A stretch of DNA of 64,000 nucleotides from Hydrogenophaga sp. RAC07 (GCF_001713375.1 NZ_CP016449.1:3038001-3102000); one strand, 5' to 3'. Positions 1 through 9,165 are shown, numbered from the stretch's first letter. The notes: generated by a model from the sequence alone, not told the origin. Numbers and translations are program-made.

Positions 1-873
1 CAAGCGCTGGAACTCCTCGGCATTGGAGGCGAGGATGTCGCGGTAGGTGTCTGGATCACGGTGCTGCGACAGCGACACTTGGGTCTGTGTCAGCAGGTTG
101 CTGATGGGCGTGCGCAGTTCGTGGGCGATGTCGCTTGAGAATTCCATGAGCTTCGCAAAATCCTGCTGCAGACGCTCCAGCATGGTGTTGAGGCTGCGCG
201 CCAGCTCCGCCATCTCCACGGGAACAGCGTCGATTGGCATGCGCTCGTCGAGCTTGTGGGCCGTGACATTGAGCGCGCGTTCTCTCATGGTCCGCAGCGG
301 GGCCAGACCGCTGCGGGCTGCCCACCACCCCAGGAGGCCGCTGAGCAGGGTGGCCAGGACGACGTAGATCGCCAACTGCTGGCGCAGCATCTGCATGAAA
401 TGGGTGTGGTGTTGCGTGTCCAGCGCAAGCGTCAGGCGCATGCTCTGACCTGGACTGGTCAATCCGCCGGGCATCTGCGCTGAGGAGATCTCAGTGCTCA
501 TGCCTCGCAGTTGCCGCTCACCATCGGTCCAGTCCATGGGCTGATCTGCGGCGCTTCGCGCAGCGAGTTCTGCTGGAAACGTGATGCCGCCTTTTCCAAA
601 CAGCTGTTCGTCACCGCGCGTAATTGAGATGAAAAGGCCTTGATGGCTGTTGAGCGATTCATCCAACTTGGCCGCGAGTTCGGCTGGCTCTGGCGTTTCA
701 TCGACGATCTTCTCGATGAGCCGCACCTTGTCCAGAAGGTAGTCGCGGTCAAGGTCAATGAAGTGCAAATGGGTGGACCACGCCACCAAGACGCCAAGGC
801 CAAGAAGCACCACAGCCGATACCAGGGTGTACAGAAAGGTGAGTCGTGCGGTGAGGGTCAAGCGCCGGATCAT
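1..873 (-). CDS. Heavy-metal sensor histidine kinase, CusS-like (partial; 3' end beyond window)
   Basis: Inner-membrane sensor of periplasmic copper or silver that phosphorylates the regulator encoded just upstream. Reading leftward from ATG 873, about 291 residues are visible: a first transmembrane segment near residues 10-30, a periplasmic loop, a second segment around 165-185, a HAMP-like linker, and the H-box SSDIAHELRTPISNLLTQ with the phospho-accepting His near residue 251. The ATPase domain lies outside the window. The ATG shares one base with the TGA of the response regulator, so the two are translationally coupled. H-box and gene order match the CusS/CopS family; the exact metal is inferred from the neighbours. 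Confidence 0.88.
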   Translation of the reverse strand, partial: MIRRLTLTARLTFLYTLVSAVVLLGLGVLVAWSTHLHFIDLDRDYLLDKVRLIEKIVDETPEPAELAAKLDESLNSHQGLFISITRGDEQLFGKGGITFPAELAARSAADQPMDWTDGERQLRGMSTEISSAQMPGGLTSPGQSMRLTLALDTQHHTHFMQMLRQQLAIYVVLATLLSGLLGWWAARSGLAPLRTMRERALNVTAHKLDERMPIDAVPVEMAELARSLNTMLERLQQDFAKLMEFSSDIAHELRTPISNLLTQTQVSLSQHRDPDTYRDILASNAEEFQRL

Positions 874-1556
874 CAGGAGTGCTCCGGCACTTCCAGCACG
901 TAACCCATGCCTCGAACCGTCTGCAACAGGCGGCACTCAAACCCGTCGTCCACCTTGACACGAAGCCTGCGCATGGCCACCTCGATGACGTTGGTGTCGC
1001 TGTCGAAGTTGACGTCCCACACCTGGGAGGCGATCAGCGAGCGTGGCAACACCTCACCCTTGCGGCGCATCAGCAATTCGAGCAATCCGAACTCCTTGGC
1101 GGTCAGGTCGATGCGCTTGCCCGCGCGGGTGACCCGACGGCGCAGCAGGTCCAGCTCCAGATCCGCGACCTGCAGGGTGGTTGGCTCCATACCCGAGCGC
1201 CCACGGCGCAAGATGGTGCGCACCCTGGCCAACAGCTCGGAGAACGAAAACGGCTTGACCAGATAGTCGTCCGCTCCGAGCTCCAGACCCTTGACGCGGT
1301 CGTCCACATGATCTTTGGCGGTCAGGAAGAGCACCGGCATCTCTCGACCCTGGGCACGCAGACCTCTGAGCACCTGCCAGCCGTCCATGCCGGGCAGCAT
1401 GACGTCCAGAATGATGAGGTCGTGGTCGCCCTCCAGCGCCTGGTGCAATCCGTCCACACCGTTGTTGAGCAGCTCTACCGCGTAGCCCGCCTCGCGCAGT
1501 CCCATGCACAGGTACTCACCCGTTTTGCGTTCGTCTTCAACAATCAAGATTTTCAC
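873..1556 (-). CDS. Heavy-metal response regulator, CusR/CopR-like (OmpR family)
   Basis: DNA-binding response regulator of 227 residues, the usual length of CusR/CopR. The receiver domain covers about residues 1-115 with phospho-acceptor Asp51 in [13 protein letters not shown]. The C-terminal winged helix is OmpR-type ([20 protein letters not shown]). The chosen start is GTG 1556, five bases after AGGAG; it gives the canonical N-terminus [16 protein letters not shown] and avoids the unlikely upstream extension. It forms an operon with the sensor kinase and faces away from the copper genes, with a CusR-like box between them (1607-1620). Confidence 0.92.
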   Translation of the reverse strand: MKILIVEDERKTGEYLCMGLREAGYAVELLNNGVDGLHQALEGDHDLIILDVMLPGMDGWQVLRGLRAQGREMPVLFLTAKDHVDDRVKGLELGADDYLVKPFSFSELLARVRTILRRGRSGMEPTTLQVADLELDLLRRRVTRAGKRIDLTAKEFGLLELLMRRKGEVLPRSLIASQVWDVNFDSDTNVIEVAMRRLRVKVDDGFECRLLQTVRGMGYVLEVPEHS

Positions 1557-1606
1557 GTTCACTCCTGCGGCGATTTTCACTGCCAGCGGCCCATTGCAAC
1601 CGAACC

Positions 1607-1620
1607 TGACAACTTTGTAA
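1607..1620. promoter_or_regulatory. CusR-like operator in divergent copper promoter
   Basis: The sequence TGACAA-CT-TTGTAA is an inverted repeat with one mismatch and closely matches the known CusR/CopR box (TGACAA-NN-TTGTCA). It sits between the divergent regulator operon and the TolC/multicopper oxidase operon, where the regulator encoded alongside would be expected to bind. Function is inferred from position and similarity. Confidence 0.65.
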
Positions 1621-1696
1621 TGAAACCGACAGGTTCGTGACGGGTGGCCTTTTGCACACTGCCCCCAGCTTGAAACAGTTGAACAGGAGCAAATCA

Positions 1697-2806
1697 GTGA
1701 TTCATCGACGTTACCCTTCCTCAGCACTGCGGGCCATTGCAATAAGCGTTCTGGCGCTGCCTTTGGTGGTGTCGGCCCAGATTGCACCGGCGCCCGCCGA
1801 GAAAAACTGGCGCGAAGCCAACGACGCCGTGGGGCAGTTCAAACGCGGCCATGCCGACATTCTCAAGTGGGAGAAACAGAACACACCCGTCGTGCAGCCC
1901 GAGGCATCAGCTGCTGCCCGGCTGAGCCTCATGTCCCCCGAAGACGCCGTCCGGCAGGCTTGGTTGTTTCACCGTGGGCTGGTCAAGCCGATGAACAGAA
2001 TTGGTGCGGCCAACGTGGATCTGATCGCCAAAGGCCAGTGGGCAGATGTCGATCCGGTCTGGCAGCGCAAGGTGGACGACTTCGGCGAACTGCTGGAGGT
2101 GGCCGCACAGGGGCGCAAGGCCTGGATTCAAGCGGTGGCGGCTCGTCAGGTGCTCAAGCAGCACCGCGACACGCTGGACGCTGCAGAGGCCGGGAACGAA
2201 CTGGGTCGCCGCATGGTGAGCGTGGGCAACTGGAGCAAGCTTCAGCAGGCCCAGGTTCAACTGGCTCAGTCATCCGCCAAGATGAACGTGCGACGCGCAC
2301 AGAACGCCGCCACGCAGGCCGAAGCCTCACTCATCAAAACGTTGGGCCTCACCGGCATGCACAGCGCTGTTGCGCTGCCTGACCGTTTGCCCGATGTGCC
2401 GGTCCAAGCCTTGTCGCAACAAGTGCTGGACGAGCGCGCTGCGGCCATTGCTGCACAACTGCCGCGCGCCGAGGGCATGCGCAATGGCGCCAACGCCCGC
2501 CTCGCTCGCCAGGCCTACCTCTCCAGCCACGCATTGGCAGTGAGTGCGCGTGAGGAGGTGTTGAAGGTTCGCGAGTTCATCACCGAAGAAACCGTTCTTC
2601 ACTACAACGGCATGCTCAAGAGTGTGTGGGACTTGTTGGGTGAGGTTTCCAGCCAGTCACAAGCGGTGGCCAGCGCCATCGAAGCGCAGCGCGACTTCTG
2701 GATCGCAGAGACCGATCTGCAGTGGGTCCTCCAAGGAGGTGCGCCCGACAGCTTTGTCTCTCTGGGTGGTGGAGGCGGTGAGCCCGCAGCTGCCGCTGGC
2801 CACTGA
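1697..2806 (+). CDS. TolC-family outer membrane protein of a copper cluster
   Basis: A 369-residue exported protein rich in long Ala/Gln/Glu helices typical of TolC-type outer-membrane efflux proteins, but shorter than the 420-500 residues of full family members. A signal peptide (hydrophobic stretch [15 protein letters not shown]) follows the chosen GTG start at 1697, which has AGGAG seven bases upstream; an upstream in-frame start at 1637 lacks these features. It ends with a Gly-rich stretch and is followed after 30 bases by the multicopper oxidase. It is probably the first gene of the CusR-controlled copper operon. No RND pump genes are present, so a classic efflux channel role is uncertain. 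Confidence 0.75.
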   Translation: MIHRRYPSSALRAIAISVLALPLVVSAQIAPAPAEKNWREANDAVGQFKRGHADILKWEKQNTPVVQPEASAAARLSLMSPEDAVRQAWLFHRGLVKPMNRIGAANVDLIAKGQWADVDPVWQRKVDDFGELLEVAAQGRKAWIQAVAARQVLKQHRDTLDAAEAGNELGRRMVSVGNWSKLQQAQVQLAQSSAKMNVRRAQNAATQAEASLIKTLGLTGMHSAVALPDRLPDVPVQALSQQVLDERAAAIAAQLPRAEGMRNGANARLARQAYLSSHALAVSAREEVLKVREFITEETVLHYNGMLKSVWDLLGEVSSQSQAVASAIEAQRDFWIAETDLQWVLQGGAPDSFVSLGGGGGEPAAAAGH

Positions 2807-2836
2807 TCGCATCGAACGCATAGAAAGAAAACCAAC

Positions 2837-4225
2837 ATGAGTCTCCTCAATTCACGTCGTCAGTTTTTCGCGGGTGCTGCCGCTTCGGTGGCCGGGCTGG
2901 CGGTTGCGCGCTCCGCCATGGCCGCTTTGCCCGAGCCTGTCTACCAAACGTCTGTGGACACGGCGCCTCCATTGGTGCCCACCACTGGCCGACCCTACAA
3001 CCCGGTGGTCACGCTCAACGGCTGGACCCTGCCCTGGAAGATGAACAACGGAGTCAAGGAATTCCATCTGGTGGCAGAACCCGTGGTGCGCGAGGTCTCG
3101 CCGGGCTTCAAGGTCAACATGTGGGGCTACAACGGCCAGAGCCCGGGCCCGACCATCGAGGTGGTCGAGGGCGACCGTGTGCGGATCTTTGTTACCAACA
3201 AGCTGCCCGAGCACACCACCATCCACTGGCACGGCCAGCGCCTGCCCAGCGGTATGGACGGTGTGGGTGGTCTGAACCAACCAGCCATCCCCGTGGGCAA
3301 GACCTTCGTCTACGAGTTTGAAGCGCGCCGTCCGGGTACCTTCATGTACCACCCGCACGCGGACGAAATGGTCCAGATGGCCATGGGCATGATGGGCATG
3401 TGGGTCACCCACCCCAAGGGCAAGCATCCCCACATCAGCGAGGTGGATCGCGACTTCTGCTTCCTGCTCAACGCGTTCGACATCGAGCCGGGCAGCAAGA
3501 CGCCCAAGATCAACACGATGCTGGACTTCAACATCTGGTGCTGGAACAGCCGTGTCTTCCCCGCCATCGACACGCTCAACGTGCGCTTGAACGATCGTGT
3601 GCGCATTCGTGTGGGAAACCTCACCATGACCAACCACCCGATCCACCTGCACGGGCACGAGTTTCTGGTGACTGGCACCGACGGCGGCCCGACGCCACCC
3701 AGCACGCGCTGGTACGAAGTGACCACCGACGTGGCCGTGGGCCAGATGCGCCAGATCGAGCTGATCGCCGACGAAGAAGGGGACTGGGCCATGCACTGCC
3801 ACAAGAGCCACCACACCATGAACGCCATGGGTCATGCGGTGCCCACGATGATCGGCGTGGACCACCGCGGCCTGGTCAACAAGATCCAGAAAGTGGTACC
3901 CGACTACATGCTCATGGGCGAGCGCGGCATGGCCGACATGGGCGAAATGCAGATGCCCATTCCGGACAACACTGCGCCCATGATGACCGGCACGGGCCAG
4001 TTCGGCCCGCTGGAGATGGGCGGTATGTTCACCGTGTTCAAGGTGCGCAAGGATCAGAAGCCGGGCGACTACAAAGATCCTGGCCCGTACAAGTTCCCCG
4101 AGGGCACTGTTGCGCACGAATGGACCGGTGCGCCCTTGCCCGCCGTCAGGCCCAAGGCCAGTGCAGACACAACCCCGGCGATGGGCACAGCTGTCAAGCC
4201 CATGGGCAAGGGCATGCAGCACTGA
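2837..4225 (+). CDS. Multicopper oxidase, copper-resistance type, Tat-exported
   Basis: Periplasmic oxidase expected to oxidise Cu(I) to the less toxic Cu(II). The N-terminus has a twin-arginine signal (NSRRQFFAGAAA, residues 5-16). Copper ligand motifs are all present in order: HWHG at about 130-133, HPH at 172-174, HPIHLHGHEF near 269, and HCHKSHH near 320 carrying the type 1 site Cys/His. At 462 residues it is shorter than PcoA/CopA and lacks their long Met-rich insertion, but the C-terminal part contains several Met-rich segments. It lies in an operon between the TolC-like protein and the cupredoxin. Confidence 0.93.
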   Translation: MSLLNSRRQFFAGAAASVAGLAVARSAMAALPEPVYQTSVDTAPPLVPTTGRPYNPVVTLNGWTLPWKMNNGVKEFHLVAEPVVREVSPGFKVNMWGYNGQSPGPTIEVVEGDRVRIFVTNKLPEHTTIHWHGQRLPSGMDGVGGLNQPAIPVGKTFVYEFEARRPGTFMYHPHADEMVQMAMGMMGMWVTHPKGKHPHISEVDRDFCFLLNAFDIEPGSKTPKINTMLDFNIWCWNSRVFPAIDTLNVRLNDRVRIRVGNLTMTNHPIHLHGHEFLVTGTDGGPTPPSTRWYEVTTDVAVGQMRQIELIADEEGDWAMHCHKSHHTMNAMGHAVPTMIGVDHRGLVNKIQKVVPDYMLMGERGMADMGEMQMPIPDNTAPMMTGTGQFGPLEMGGMFTVFKVRKDQKPGDYKDPGPYKFPEGTVAHEWTGAPLPAVRPKASADTTPAMGTAVKPMGKGMQH

Positions 4226-4287
4226 ACCGTACGTCTAAAAAAATCTTTTCCGCTTGCTTTCTCAACCCACCAAACCAGAGAGTTCAC

Positions 4288-4779
4288 ATGATCTTCAACC
4301 ATTCCCCTCTTTCCAAGCGCTCGAGCCTTTTGTTCGTTGCCACCCTTCTGGCCGCCTCGGCCGCCACAGCGGCGGGCACGCATGGCGGCGGCCACAACGA
4401 ATCGCCCATCGGTGAGCCCGGCGTCGCCAGCAAAGCTTCCCGCACGATTCAGGTCGACGCCGCCGACAGCATGCGGTTCACGCCAGCACTGGTGGACGTC
4501 AAAAAAGGGGAAACCGTCCGTTTCGTCGTCACCAACACGGGCAAGGTGCCGCACGAGTTCAGCCTGGGCACGGAGAAGGAGCTGAAGGAGCACTACGAAG
4601 TCATGAAAAAGTTTCCCGGTATGGAACACGATGAGGCCAACAAGATTTCCTTGAAGCCTGGGCAAAAGGGCGAAGTCATCTGGCGTTTCACAAAAGGTGG
4701 CGTCGTTGATTTCGCCTGCCTTCACCCCGGGCACTACGACGCAGGCATGAAGGGTCAGATCAAAGTGACCACCAAATAA
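4288..4779 (+). CDS. Cupredoxin-domain periplasmic copper protein
   Basis: A 163-residue secreted blue-copper-type protein. The start at ATG 4288 gives a clean signal peptide (SSLLFVATLLAASAATAAG); the much longer open frame to its left is a shadow of the oxidase gene. The plastocyanin-like fold is shown by KVPHEFSLG and by the C-terminal ligand cluster FACLHPGHYDAGMKG with Cys, His and Met. It probably shuttles or buffers periplasmic copper alongside the multicopper oxidase, as in CopI-type proteins of betaproteobacteria. Confidence 0.88.
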   Translation: MIFNHSPLSKRSSLLFVATLLAASAATAAGTHGGGHNESPIGEPGVASKASRTIQVDAADSMRFTPALVDVKKGETVRFVVTNTGKVPHEFSLGTEKELKEHYEVMKKFPGMEHDEANKISLKPGQKGEVIWRFTKGGVVDFACLHPGHYDAGMKGQIKVTTK

Positions 4780-4836
4780 GCCGGCAAAGCGCGCTTTCCG
4801 GTACCCCACATCCACACCTGATTGAAGGAACATTTC

Positions 4837-5199
4837 ATGAAAACACTGAACCTGAGTCTGGCCGCATCAGCGGTCGCCCTTTCCCTTGCCTTCGCTGGAC
4901 CCGCGCTGGCTCAAATGACCATGGACCATGGAAAGATGGGAATGGAACAGGGGAAGATGGGCACGGCGGCGACACCCGGCATGACCGACGGCGAAATTCG
5001 CAAGATCGACAAGGAGAACGGCAAGGTCACGATCAAGCATGGCGAGATCAAGCACATGGACATGCCTCCGATGTCTATGGTGTTCAACGTCAAGGACAAG
5101 GCCATGCTGGACAAGGTCCAGGTGGGCGAGAAGATCCAGTTCATCGTCATTCAGGACGCCGGCAAGATGGTCGTCACCGACATCAAAGCGATGAAGTGA
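4837..5199 (+). CDS. CusF-like periplasmic copper-binding protein
   Basis: A small (120-residue) exported protein. The start at ATG 4837 is preceded by AAGGAA; a signal peptide ending AGPALAQ follows. The mature part begins with a Met/His-rich stretch (MTMDHGKMGMEQGKMG), then the CusF-type OB-fold with the GEIKHMDMPPMSMVF segment that contains the His, Trp/Met-type copper ligands of the family. It would hand Cu(I) to export or oxidation partners. It is the last gene before a strong terminator. Confidence 0.87.
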   Translation: MKTLNLSLAASAVALSLAFAGPALAQMTMDHGKMGMEQGKMGTAATPGMTDGEIRKIDKENGKVTIKHGEIKHMDMPPMSMVFNVKDKAMLDKVQVGEKIQFIVIQDAGKMVVTDIKAMK

Positions 5200-5234
5200 T
5201 TTCACCAATCCGACCCAATGGGTCGGTTGTGGTG

Positions 5235-5267
5235 AAGGGATCGGTTGTGATGACCGATCCCTTTTTT
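5235..5267 (+). terminator. Rho-independent terminator of the copper operon
   Basis: A perfect nine-base-pair stem (GGGATCGGT at 5237-5245 pairing with ACCGATCCC at 5253-5261), a seven-base loop, and six T residues immediately after. It lies 35 bases after the CusF-like gene, closing the copper operon. Confidence 0.9.
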
Positions 5268-5411
5268 GCATGGGTGACGTCCTCCCTGCTGGGTGAAGCC
5301 GAGCCGACACAGCCTCGCAACCAATGGGCAGGCGTACGTTGGCGCACAGTCAATCCAAGCATCATTGTCGATGATGGTCAACCCGCCTTCGGGTAGCTTC
5401 TAGGAAGTCAC

Positions 5412-5732
5412 ATGAACCATCAGTCCCCCACAAAACGCTTCACCACTGTCCCTGTCAAGGCTCTGTGCGCCGTTTCGCTGACTGTGCTCATGTCGATGTC
5501 GGCGCATGCTCAGTCCACGCCAGCCGCAGGCCCAGCGACGATGCCCATGTCCGAGATGCACAAAGGCGCCACAGGTGCACACGACATGAAAGGTTCCATG
5601 ATGATGGGCATGGAGGAAATGCAAAAGATGCCCATGTCGGGCAATACCGACAGGGACTTCGCGATGATGATGAAGGGGGAGACCAATCGGGTTGCGAGAG
5701 GGTCTGCTGACTTTGCGCTGACCAAGATGTAA
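5412..5732 (+). pseudogene. Truncated DUF305-family exported protein
   Basis: 106 residues with a signal peptide (ending MSMSAHAQ) and a Met/His-rich mature start (MPMSEMHKG, MKGSMMMGMEEMQ). The motif MSGNTDRDFAMMM is the beginning of the DUF305 domain of copper-associated proteins, which normally continues with a His-rich HHQGA-type helix. Here the sequence departs immediately after MMM and stops 22 residues later, so the conserved domain is cut. It may still be expressed as a small Met-rich peptide. It lies between CusF-like and CopK genes. Confidence 0.6.
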
Positions 5733-5838
5733 TGCATTCGCAAGCTGCCGGTCATGGGCATCTCACTACATTGAACTTGTACCTCGTACCGCATTGATTC
5801 AGTCGAACAATGTGATTTGTTCTTGAAGGAGACACCCC

Positions 5839-6123
5839 ATGATTCGCAAGCTCAGCATCCTCGTCCTCTCATTGGCAGCATTGGCCCCGGCATTCGCAAT
5901 GGACGCAGCCAGGTCCGAGGCCAAGCAGGTCATCGCACTGCAGAACGGTGAGACACTCTACGTCTTCAAGGACGGACTGATGGCCAAGGAAAGCAAGTTT
6001 GGAAGCGTGACTCACCTTAGCAAGGGTCAAGTCGTCCAGACCGCCGATGGCAAAAGCATCACGACGATGGGCAACGAAGTTGCGCGTCTGAGTTCCCTGT
6101 TGAACAAGGGACACGGCAACTGA
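5839..6123 (+). CDS. copK: CopK-family periplasmic copper-binding protein
   Basis: 94 residues with a signal peptide (ending APAFAMDA). The mature sequence matches the CopK pattern known from Cupriavidus metallidurans: an ALQNGETLYVFKDGLM segment, a KFG turn, a KGQVVQTADGKSI strand and the C-terminal GNEVARL followed by KGHGN. CopK binds Cu(I) and Cu(II) cooperatively in the periplasm. Compared with the Cupriavidus protein some Met positions differ. GGAG precedes the ATG. The gene stands alone after an intergenic gap and may have its own promoter. Confidence 0.85.
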   Translation: MIRKLSILVLSLAALAPAFAMDAARSEAKQVIALQNGETLYVFKDGLMAKESKFGSVTHLSKGQVVQTADGKSITTMGNEVARLSSLLNKGHGN

Positions 6124-6160
6124 CGCCTGACGGAGGCTGAAAGAAGTTGATGTCCAGACG

Positions 6161-6193
6161 CGGCCGTGATGGGCCTGCGGGGCCATCACGGCC
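6161..6193. repeat. Inverted repeat after copK
   Basis: A long hairpin formed by GGCCGTGATGG and CCATCACGGCC around a short loop. It has no T-run, so it may be a Rho-assisted terminator or the scar of the recombination that removed the 5' half of the following transporter gene. Confidence 0.5.
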
Positions 6194-6196
6194 GGT

Positions 6197-6946
6197 TTGC
6201 GGCGTATCGAAGGCGATCTGGTACTGGGCGCGTTCTCGGTGGCGCTGGCGCTTGTGTTGCTGGGCCGTGGTGACTGGCTCACCATGCCCGTGCTCATGCC
6301 CGTGCTCATGGCCGTGGGTTGGGCCGTGGGCAGCTGGCGCCAACCCGAGCTGCTGCATGCGCTGGTAGACACACCCTGGGCGATGCACCAGCCCGAGCCA
6401 CAGTGGCCCTCCTTCAACCAAGGTGGCGTCTGGCTCGCCGGCATCGGTCTGGCCGCGGCGCAGATACCGCTGACCTTCGGCAACGCCATCCTCGGCATCG
6501 TGGCCGAAACCCTCCGCCTCTTCCCCGGCGTGCCCCTAGACGAAAACCGCGCCGCACGCGGCACCGGCCTCATGAACCTGCTGGCCGGTGGCCTGGGCGC
6601 GCCACCCATGTGCTTTGGTGCGGGCGGCATGGCCGCGCAAGTGGCCTGTGGCGCCCGCACCGGCCGCGCGCCCATCCTTCTGGGCAGCGTGCTGCTGCTC
6701 GCCGGCCTGTTCGTCAGCGGTCAGCTCACCGCCCTGCTGAGCCTGCTGCCCACCGGCACCCTGGGCGCCATGCTCTTCGTGGCGGGCTTCTCACTCACCA
6801 TCGGCACCGCCGGCAGCTCGCGCGACAAGGAAGCCCGCGCCGTGCTGCTCACCACCGCCGCCGAGTCGGTGTGGAACGCGGGGGTGGGTGTGGTGGTGGG
6901 CGTGGTGCTGGAGGCGTGGTTGAGGTCGAAGCTGCTGCGGATCTAA
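6197..6946 (+). pseudogene. C-terminal half of a MOT1/SulP-like molybdate transporter
   Basis: 249 residues of hydrophobic membrane protein carrying the signature PMCFGAGGMAAQVACGARTG of the MOT1-type molybdate transporters (family MFS_MOT1). Full members are about 370-400 residues with a second similar signature in the N-terminal half, which is missing here. The only in-frame start is a TTG at 6197 and a stop lies in frame at 6167, directly after the inverted repeat. It is read as a 5'-deleted remnant. Confidence 0.7.
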
Positions 6947-6953
6947 GTCCGCT

Positions 6954-7511
6954 TCAGGGTTTCTTCGTGTCGCCATGCCCAGCATGGCCCGCCATGGCGT
7001 CCTTGCCGTGGTCGGTCAACTGGGCATCAAACCACTGATGCAGCGCCGACGCGAGGGAGCCGTTGCCCGTGGCGTAGCTCAGCTCGGCGCCCTTGTCGAT
7101 GTCTTTGTATGTGATGACGATCTGACCTGGGCGGGCGGCCTTCAGTTCGGCCAGACCGGGCATGTCCTGCCCGTGAATGCGTGTCGGCCCTGAGAAGTCG
7201 CCCTTTAGAAACTGGTCGCGAATCTCCTGCAGGTGCAGACGCGTGAGCCTCACCTGCTCAGCGTCGCGGACGTCCTTGACCACCACCTGTTGAACACCGC
7301 CTTGCGCCGTCTTGGTGAAGATGTGCGTGGTCGCGGCCAGGCTGAAAGGCATGACGTCCTTGCCACGTTGCGCCACCTCCGCCTGTCGCTGTCCGAGCGC
7401 CATGGTGGCCATGCGTGCGCCGTGGTCCATTCGGGAGTGATCCATGGCCTGGGCGTTGACGCCGCTGACGCAGGTCAGAAGCACGAGCGACGAGGTGGTG
7501 GTTTTGAGCAT
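6954..7511 (-). CDS. Exported His/Met-rich protein of unknown function
   Basis: 185 residues with a signal peptide (MLKTTTSSLVLLTCVSGVNAQA) and a metal-binding-looking mature start (MDHSRMDHGARM). The body (RGKDVMPFSLAATTHIFTKT, GPTRIHGQDMPGLAEL) is conserved in Comamonadaceae proteins that databases often mislabel; no catalytic motif is visible. The C-terminus is again His-rich (MAGHAGHGDTKK). Start chosen at ATG 7511, giving the signal peptide. It is divergent from the Crp/Fnr-type regulator, sharing a promoter region with an FNR-like box. Role in periplasmic copper handling is a guess from context. Confidence 0.75.
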   Translation of the reverse strand: MLKTTTSSLVLLTCVSGVNAQAMDHSRMDHGARMATMALGQRQAEVAQRGKDVMPFSLAATTHIFTKTAQGGVQQVVVKDVRDAEQVRLTRLHLQEIRDQFLKGDFSGPTRIHGQDMPGLAELKAARPGQIVITYKDIDKGAELSYATGNGSLASALHQWFDAQLTDHGKDAMAGHAGHGDTKKP

Positions 7512-7577
7512 GTGAGGTTTCCGGATTGAACGTGTGTCGATGAGGGCGATTGTCGGAATGAGGCGACAGACCACATA

Positions 7578-7589
7578 TGATTTAAATCA
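7578..7589. promoter_or_regulatory. FNR/Crp-type palindrome in divergent promoter
   Basis: TGATTTAAATCA is a perfect palindrome fitting the core of FNR-family sites (TGAT-N4-ATCA). It lies between the His/Met-rich protein gene and the Crp/Fnr regulator gene, 18 bases before the regulator ATG, consistent with autoregulation. Confidence 0.6.
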
Positions 7590-7606
7590 CACGGACCCAC
7601 ATTCAT

Positions 7607-8239
7607 ATGCCCCCTCCATTGACGTTACCCGACACGCTTCGAAAGTTGCTACCAGCCAGCCTCACGACCGTGTCGTCCCAAGTTGAACTGCACAAGGGAG
7701 ATCGTCTTTTCCTGCAGCGCCAGCGTCCCAAGCATATGTACTTTGTGGTGGTTGGCGAGATCGTGCAGGAGCGCACTGGCGAGCAGGGACACGCCCTGGT
7801 ACTTCAGCGGGTTCGCCAGGGGTTTCTGGCCGAGGCCAGCCTGCAATCGGTGAGCTACCACTGCGACGCGGTGGTGACCGCACCGGGCCAAGCGGTTGAG
7901 CTGCCCATAGAGCCGCTCCGGGTCGAGTTGGCGGCTGACTCTGACTTCGCCTTGCGTTGGATCGGTATGCTCAACGCAGAGGTTCGCCGCCTGCGGGCGC
8001 AGTGCGAGCGCATGTCGCTCAAGGGTGTGAATGAGCGTCTGCTGCACATGATCGAGACAGAAGGCGTGGATGGCCGTCTTCGCACCGCGTCCGGTCTCAA
8101 GTCTCTGGCCACCGAACTGGCAGTGAGCCACGAGGCGCTCTACAGGGCACTGGCGGGACTTAAGAAGGCGGGCGTGATCTTCCGCGAACCAGGCTGTATC
8201 GCGCTGCCACGCAGCACACGGCATTCACCACCGGAGTGA
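7607..8239 (+). CDS. Crp/Fnr-family transcriptional regulator
   Basis: 210 residues with an N-terminal cyclic-nucleotide-binding-like beta barrel (KGDRLFLQRQRPKHMYFVVVGEIVQER) and a C-terminal winged helix-turn-helix (LATELAVSHEALYRALAGLKKAGVI). No Fe-S cluster cysteines are found at the N-terminus, so it is not an oxygen-sensing FNR proper; the ligand is unknown. The palindrome at 7578-7589 is its likely own target and a perfect FNR box occurs again at 18820-18833. Confidence 0.88.
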   Translation: MPPPLTLPDTLRKLLPASLTTVSSQVELHKGDRLFLQRQRPKHMYFVVVGEIVQERTGEQGHALVLQRVRQGFLAEASLQSVSYHCDAVVTAPGQAVELPIEPLRVELAADSDFALRWIGMLNAEVRRLRAQCERMSLKGVNERLLHMIETEGVDGRLRTASGLKSLATELAVSHEALYRALAGLKKAGVIFREPGCIALPRSTRHSPPE

Positions 8240-8262
8240 TGCCGGCCTCACCTGGGTAACGG

Positions 8263-8694
8263 TTATTTGCCCTTGATGCTTTGCTTCAGCGCCTCGAAAG
8301 TGCCGTTGACGGCAGGGGCCATCAGCAAGCCCGACTTGTCCTGCTTCGTCACTCCCTCGACCTCAAACCGGTCGGCCAGTTCGGTGTATGAAATCATGCC
8401 GTTGAGCTTGCCCCCACTCTGGGCAATGTTCTCCCCGCCAAACCAGACGATCGGTGCCTTGGTGCCGGCAGGCATGAAAGACACGGGGTAGATGGGGATG
8501 GGCACCTTATAGGTGTTGGCCAGTTCGGCGGCAACCTGGATGTTGTTGTTGCAGCGCAAGCCGGGCGGGTCGTTGCTGACCAGGGTCAGCACTTTCCTGC
8601 CGTCGATCTCCAAAGGCCCGGGAGCGGGCTGGGCCCACGAGGAGGCCAAGGTGCCCAGGAATACGGTCGTCAATGCGAATGTACGGATATTCAT
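8263..8694 (-). CDS. Exported protein of unknown function
   Basis: 143 residues with a signal peptide (ALTTVFLGTLASSWAQ). The mature part contains LTLVSNDPPGLRCNNN with a single Cys and the segment PIPIYPVSFMPAGTKAPIVWFGGENIAQ; no known domain is recognised. It follows the rhodanese gene by 12 bases on the same strand and is probably cotranscribed with it and the MFS transporter. A periplasmic sulfur or redox role is possible from context only. Confidence 0.7.
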   Translation of the reverse strand: MNIRTFALTTVFLGTLASSWAQPAPGPLEIDGRKVLTLVSNDPPGLRCNNNIQVAAELANTYKVPIPIYPVSFMPAGTKAPIVWFGGENIAQSGGKLNGMISYTELADRFEVEGVTKQDKSGLLMAPAVNGTFEALKQSIKGK

Positions 8695-8706
8695 GATGCA
8701 AAGACC

Positions 8707-9165
8707 TCAGCTCTTTTTTGCGGCACGTGCCTGGGCGTTCATGCCGCCGGCGGCCTTCCATTCGTTGTAGCCACCGTGCAGCAGGCGCACGTTCTCATAG
8801 CCATCCATGCGCAGCGCCATGGCGACCTGGCCCGCGAACGAGCTCGTGTTGCAGTAGACAAGGATGGTCTTGTCCTTGGGCAGTTTGGCGCGCTGCGCGA
8901 ACACCTGGCGCCATTCGATGTTCATGGCACCCGGGATGTGGTCCTTGGCGAACCGCCCTGCATCGCGCACGTCGAGCACGAGCAACTTCTTGTAGTCCTC
9001 GGCAGCCAGCTGCTCGGCCATGATGGTGCCGCTGTTGGCGTCCGCAAAATCGAAGTACCCCTCCAATGCGTTGATGGTGGCTTTGTCGGCCTGGGCGTGT
9101 ACCGCTAGCGGCAGGCAGGCAGCGGCCGCAAGTGCCAGGGTCAAGGTGAGTCGGCGCGTGTTCAT
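8707..9165 (-). CDS. Periplasmic rhodanese-like sulfurtransferase
   Basis: 152 residues with a signal peptide (LALAAAACLPLAVHAQA). A single rhodanese domain is evident: VLDVRDAGRFAKDHIPGAMNIEW, then the active-site Cys in VYCNTSSFAGQVA, and LLHGGYNEWKAAGG at the end. Such proteins transfer sulfane sulfur. The gene is in a leftward cluster with an MFS transporter and, further upstream, a remnant of an MBL-fold hydrolase related to persulfide dioxygenases, hinting at an eroded sulfur-detoxification operon. Confidence 0.88.
   Translation of the reverse strand: MNTRRLTLTLALAAAACLPLAVHAQADKATINALEGYFDFADANSGTIMAEQLAAEDYKKLLVLDVRDAGRFAKDHIPGAMNIEWRQVFAQRAKLPKDKTILVYCNTSSFAGQVAMALRMDGYENVRLLHGGYNEWKAAGGMNAQARAAKKS

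Noticed and set aside
2852..4222. Long leftward open frame opposite the multicopper oxidase
   Set aside because: It mirrors the codon pattern of the real gene on the other strand and has no domain.
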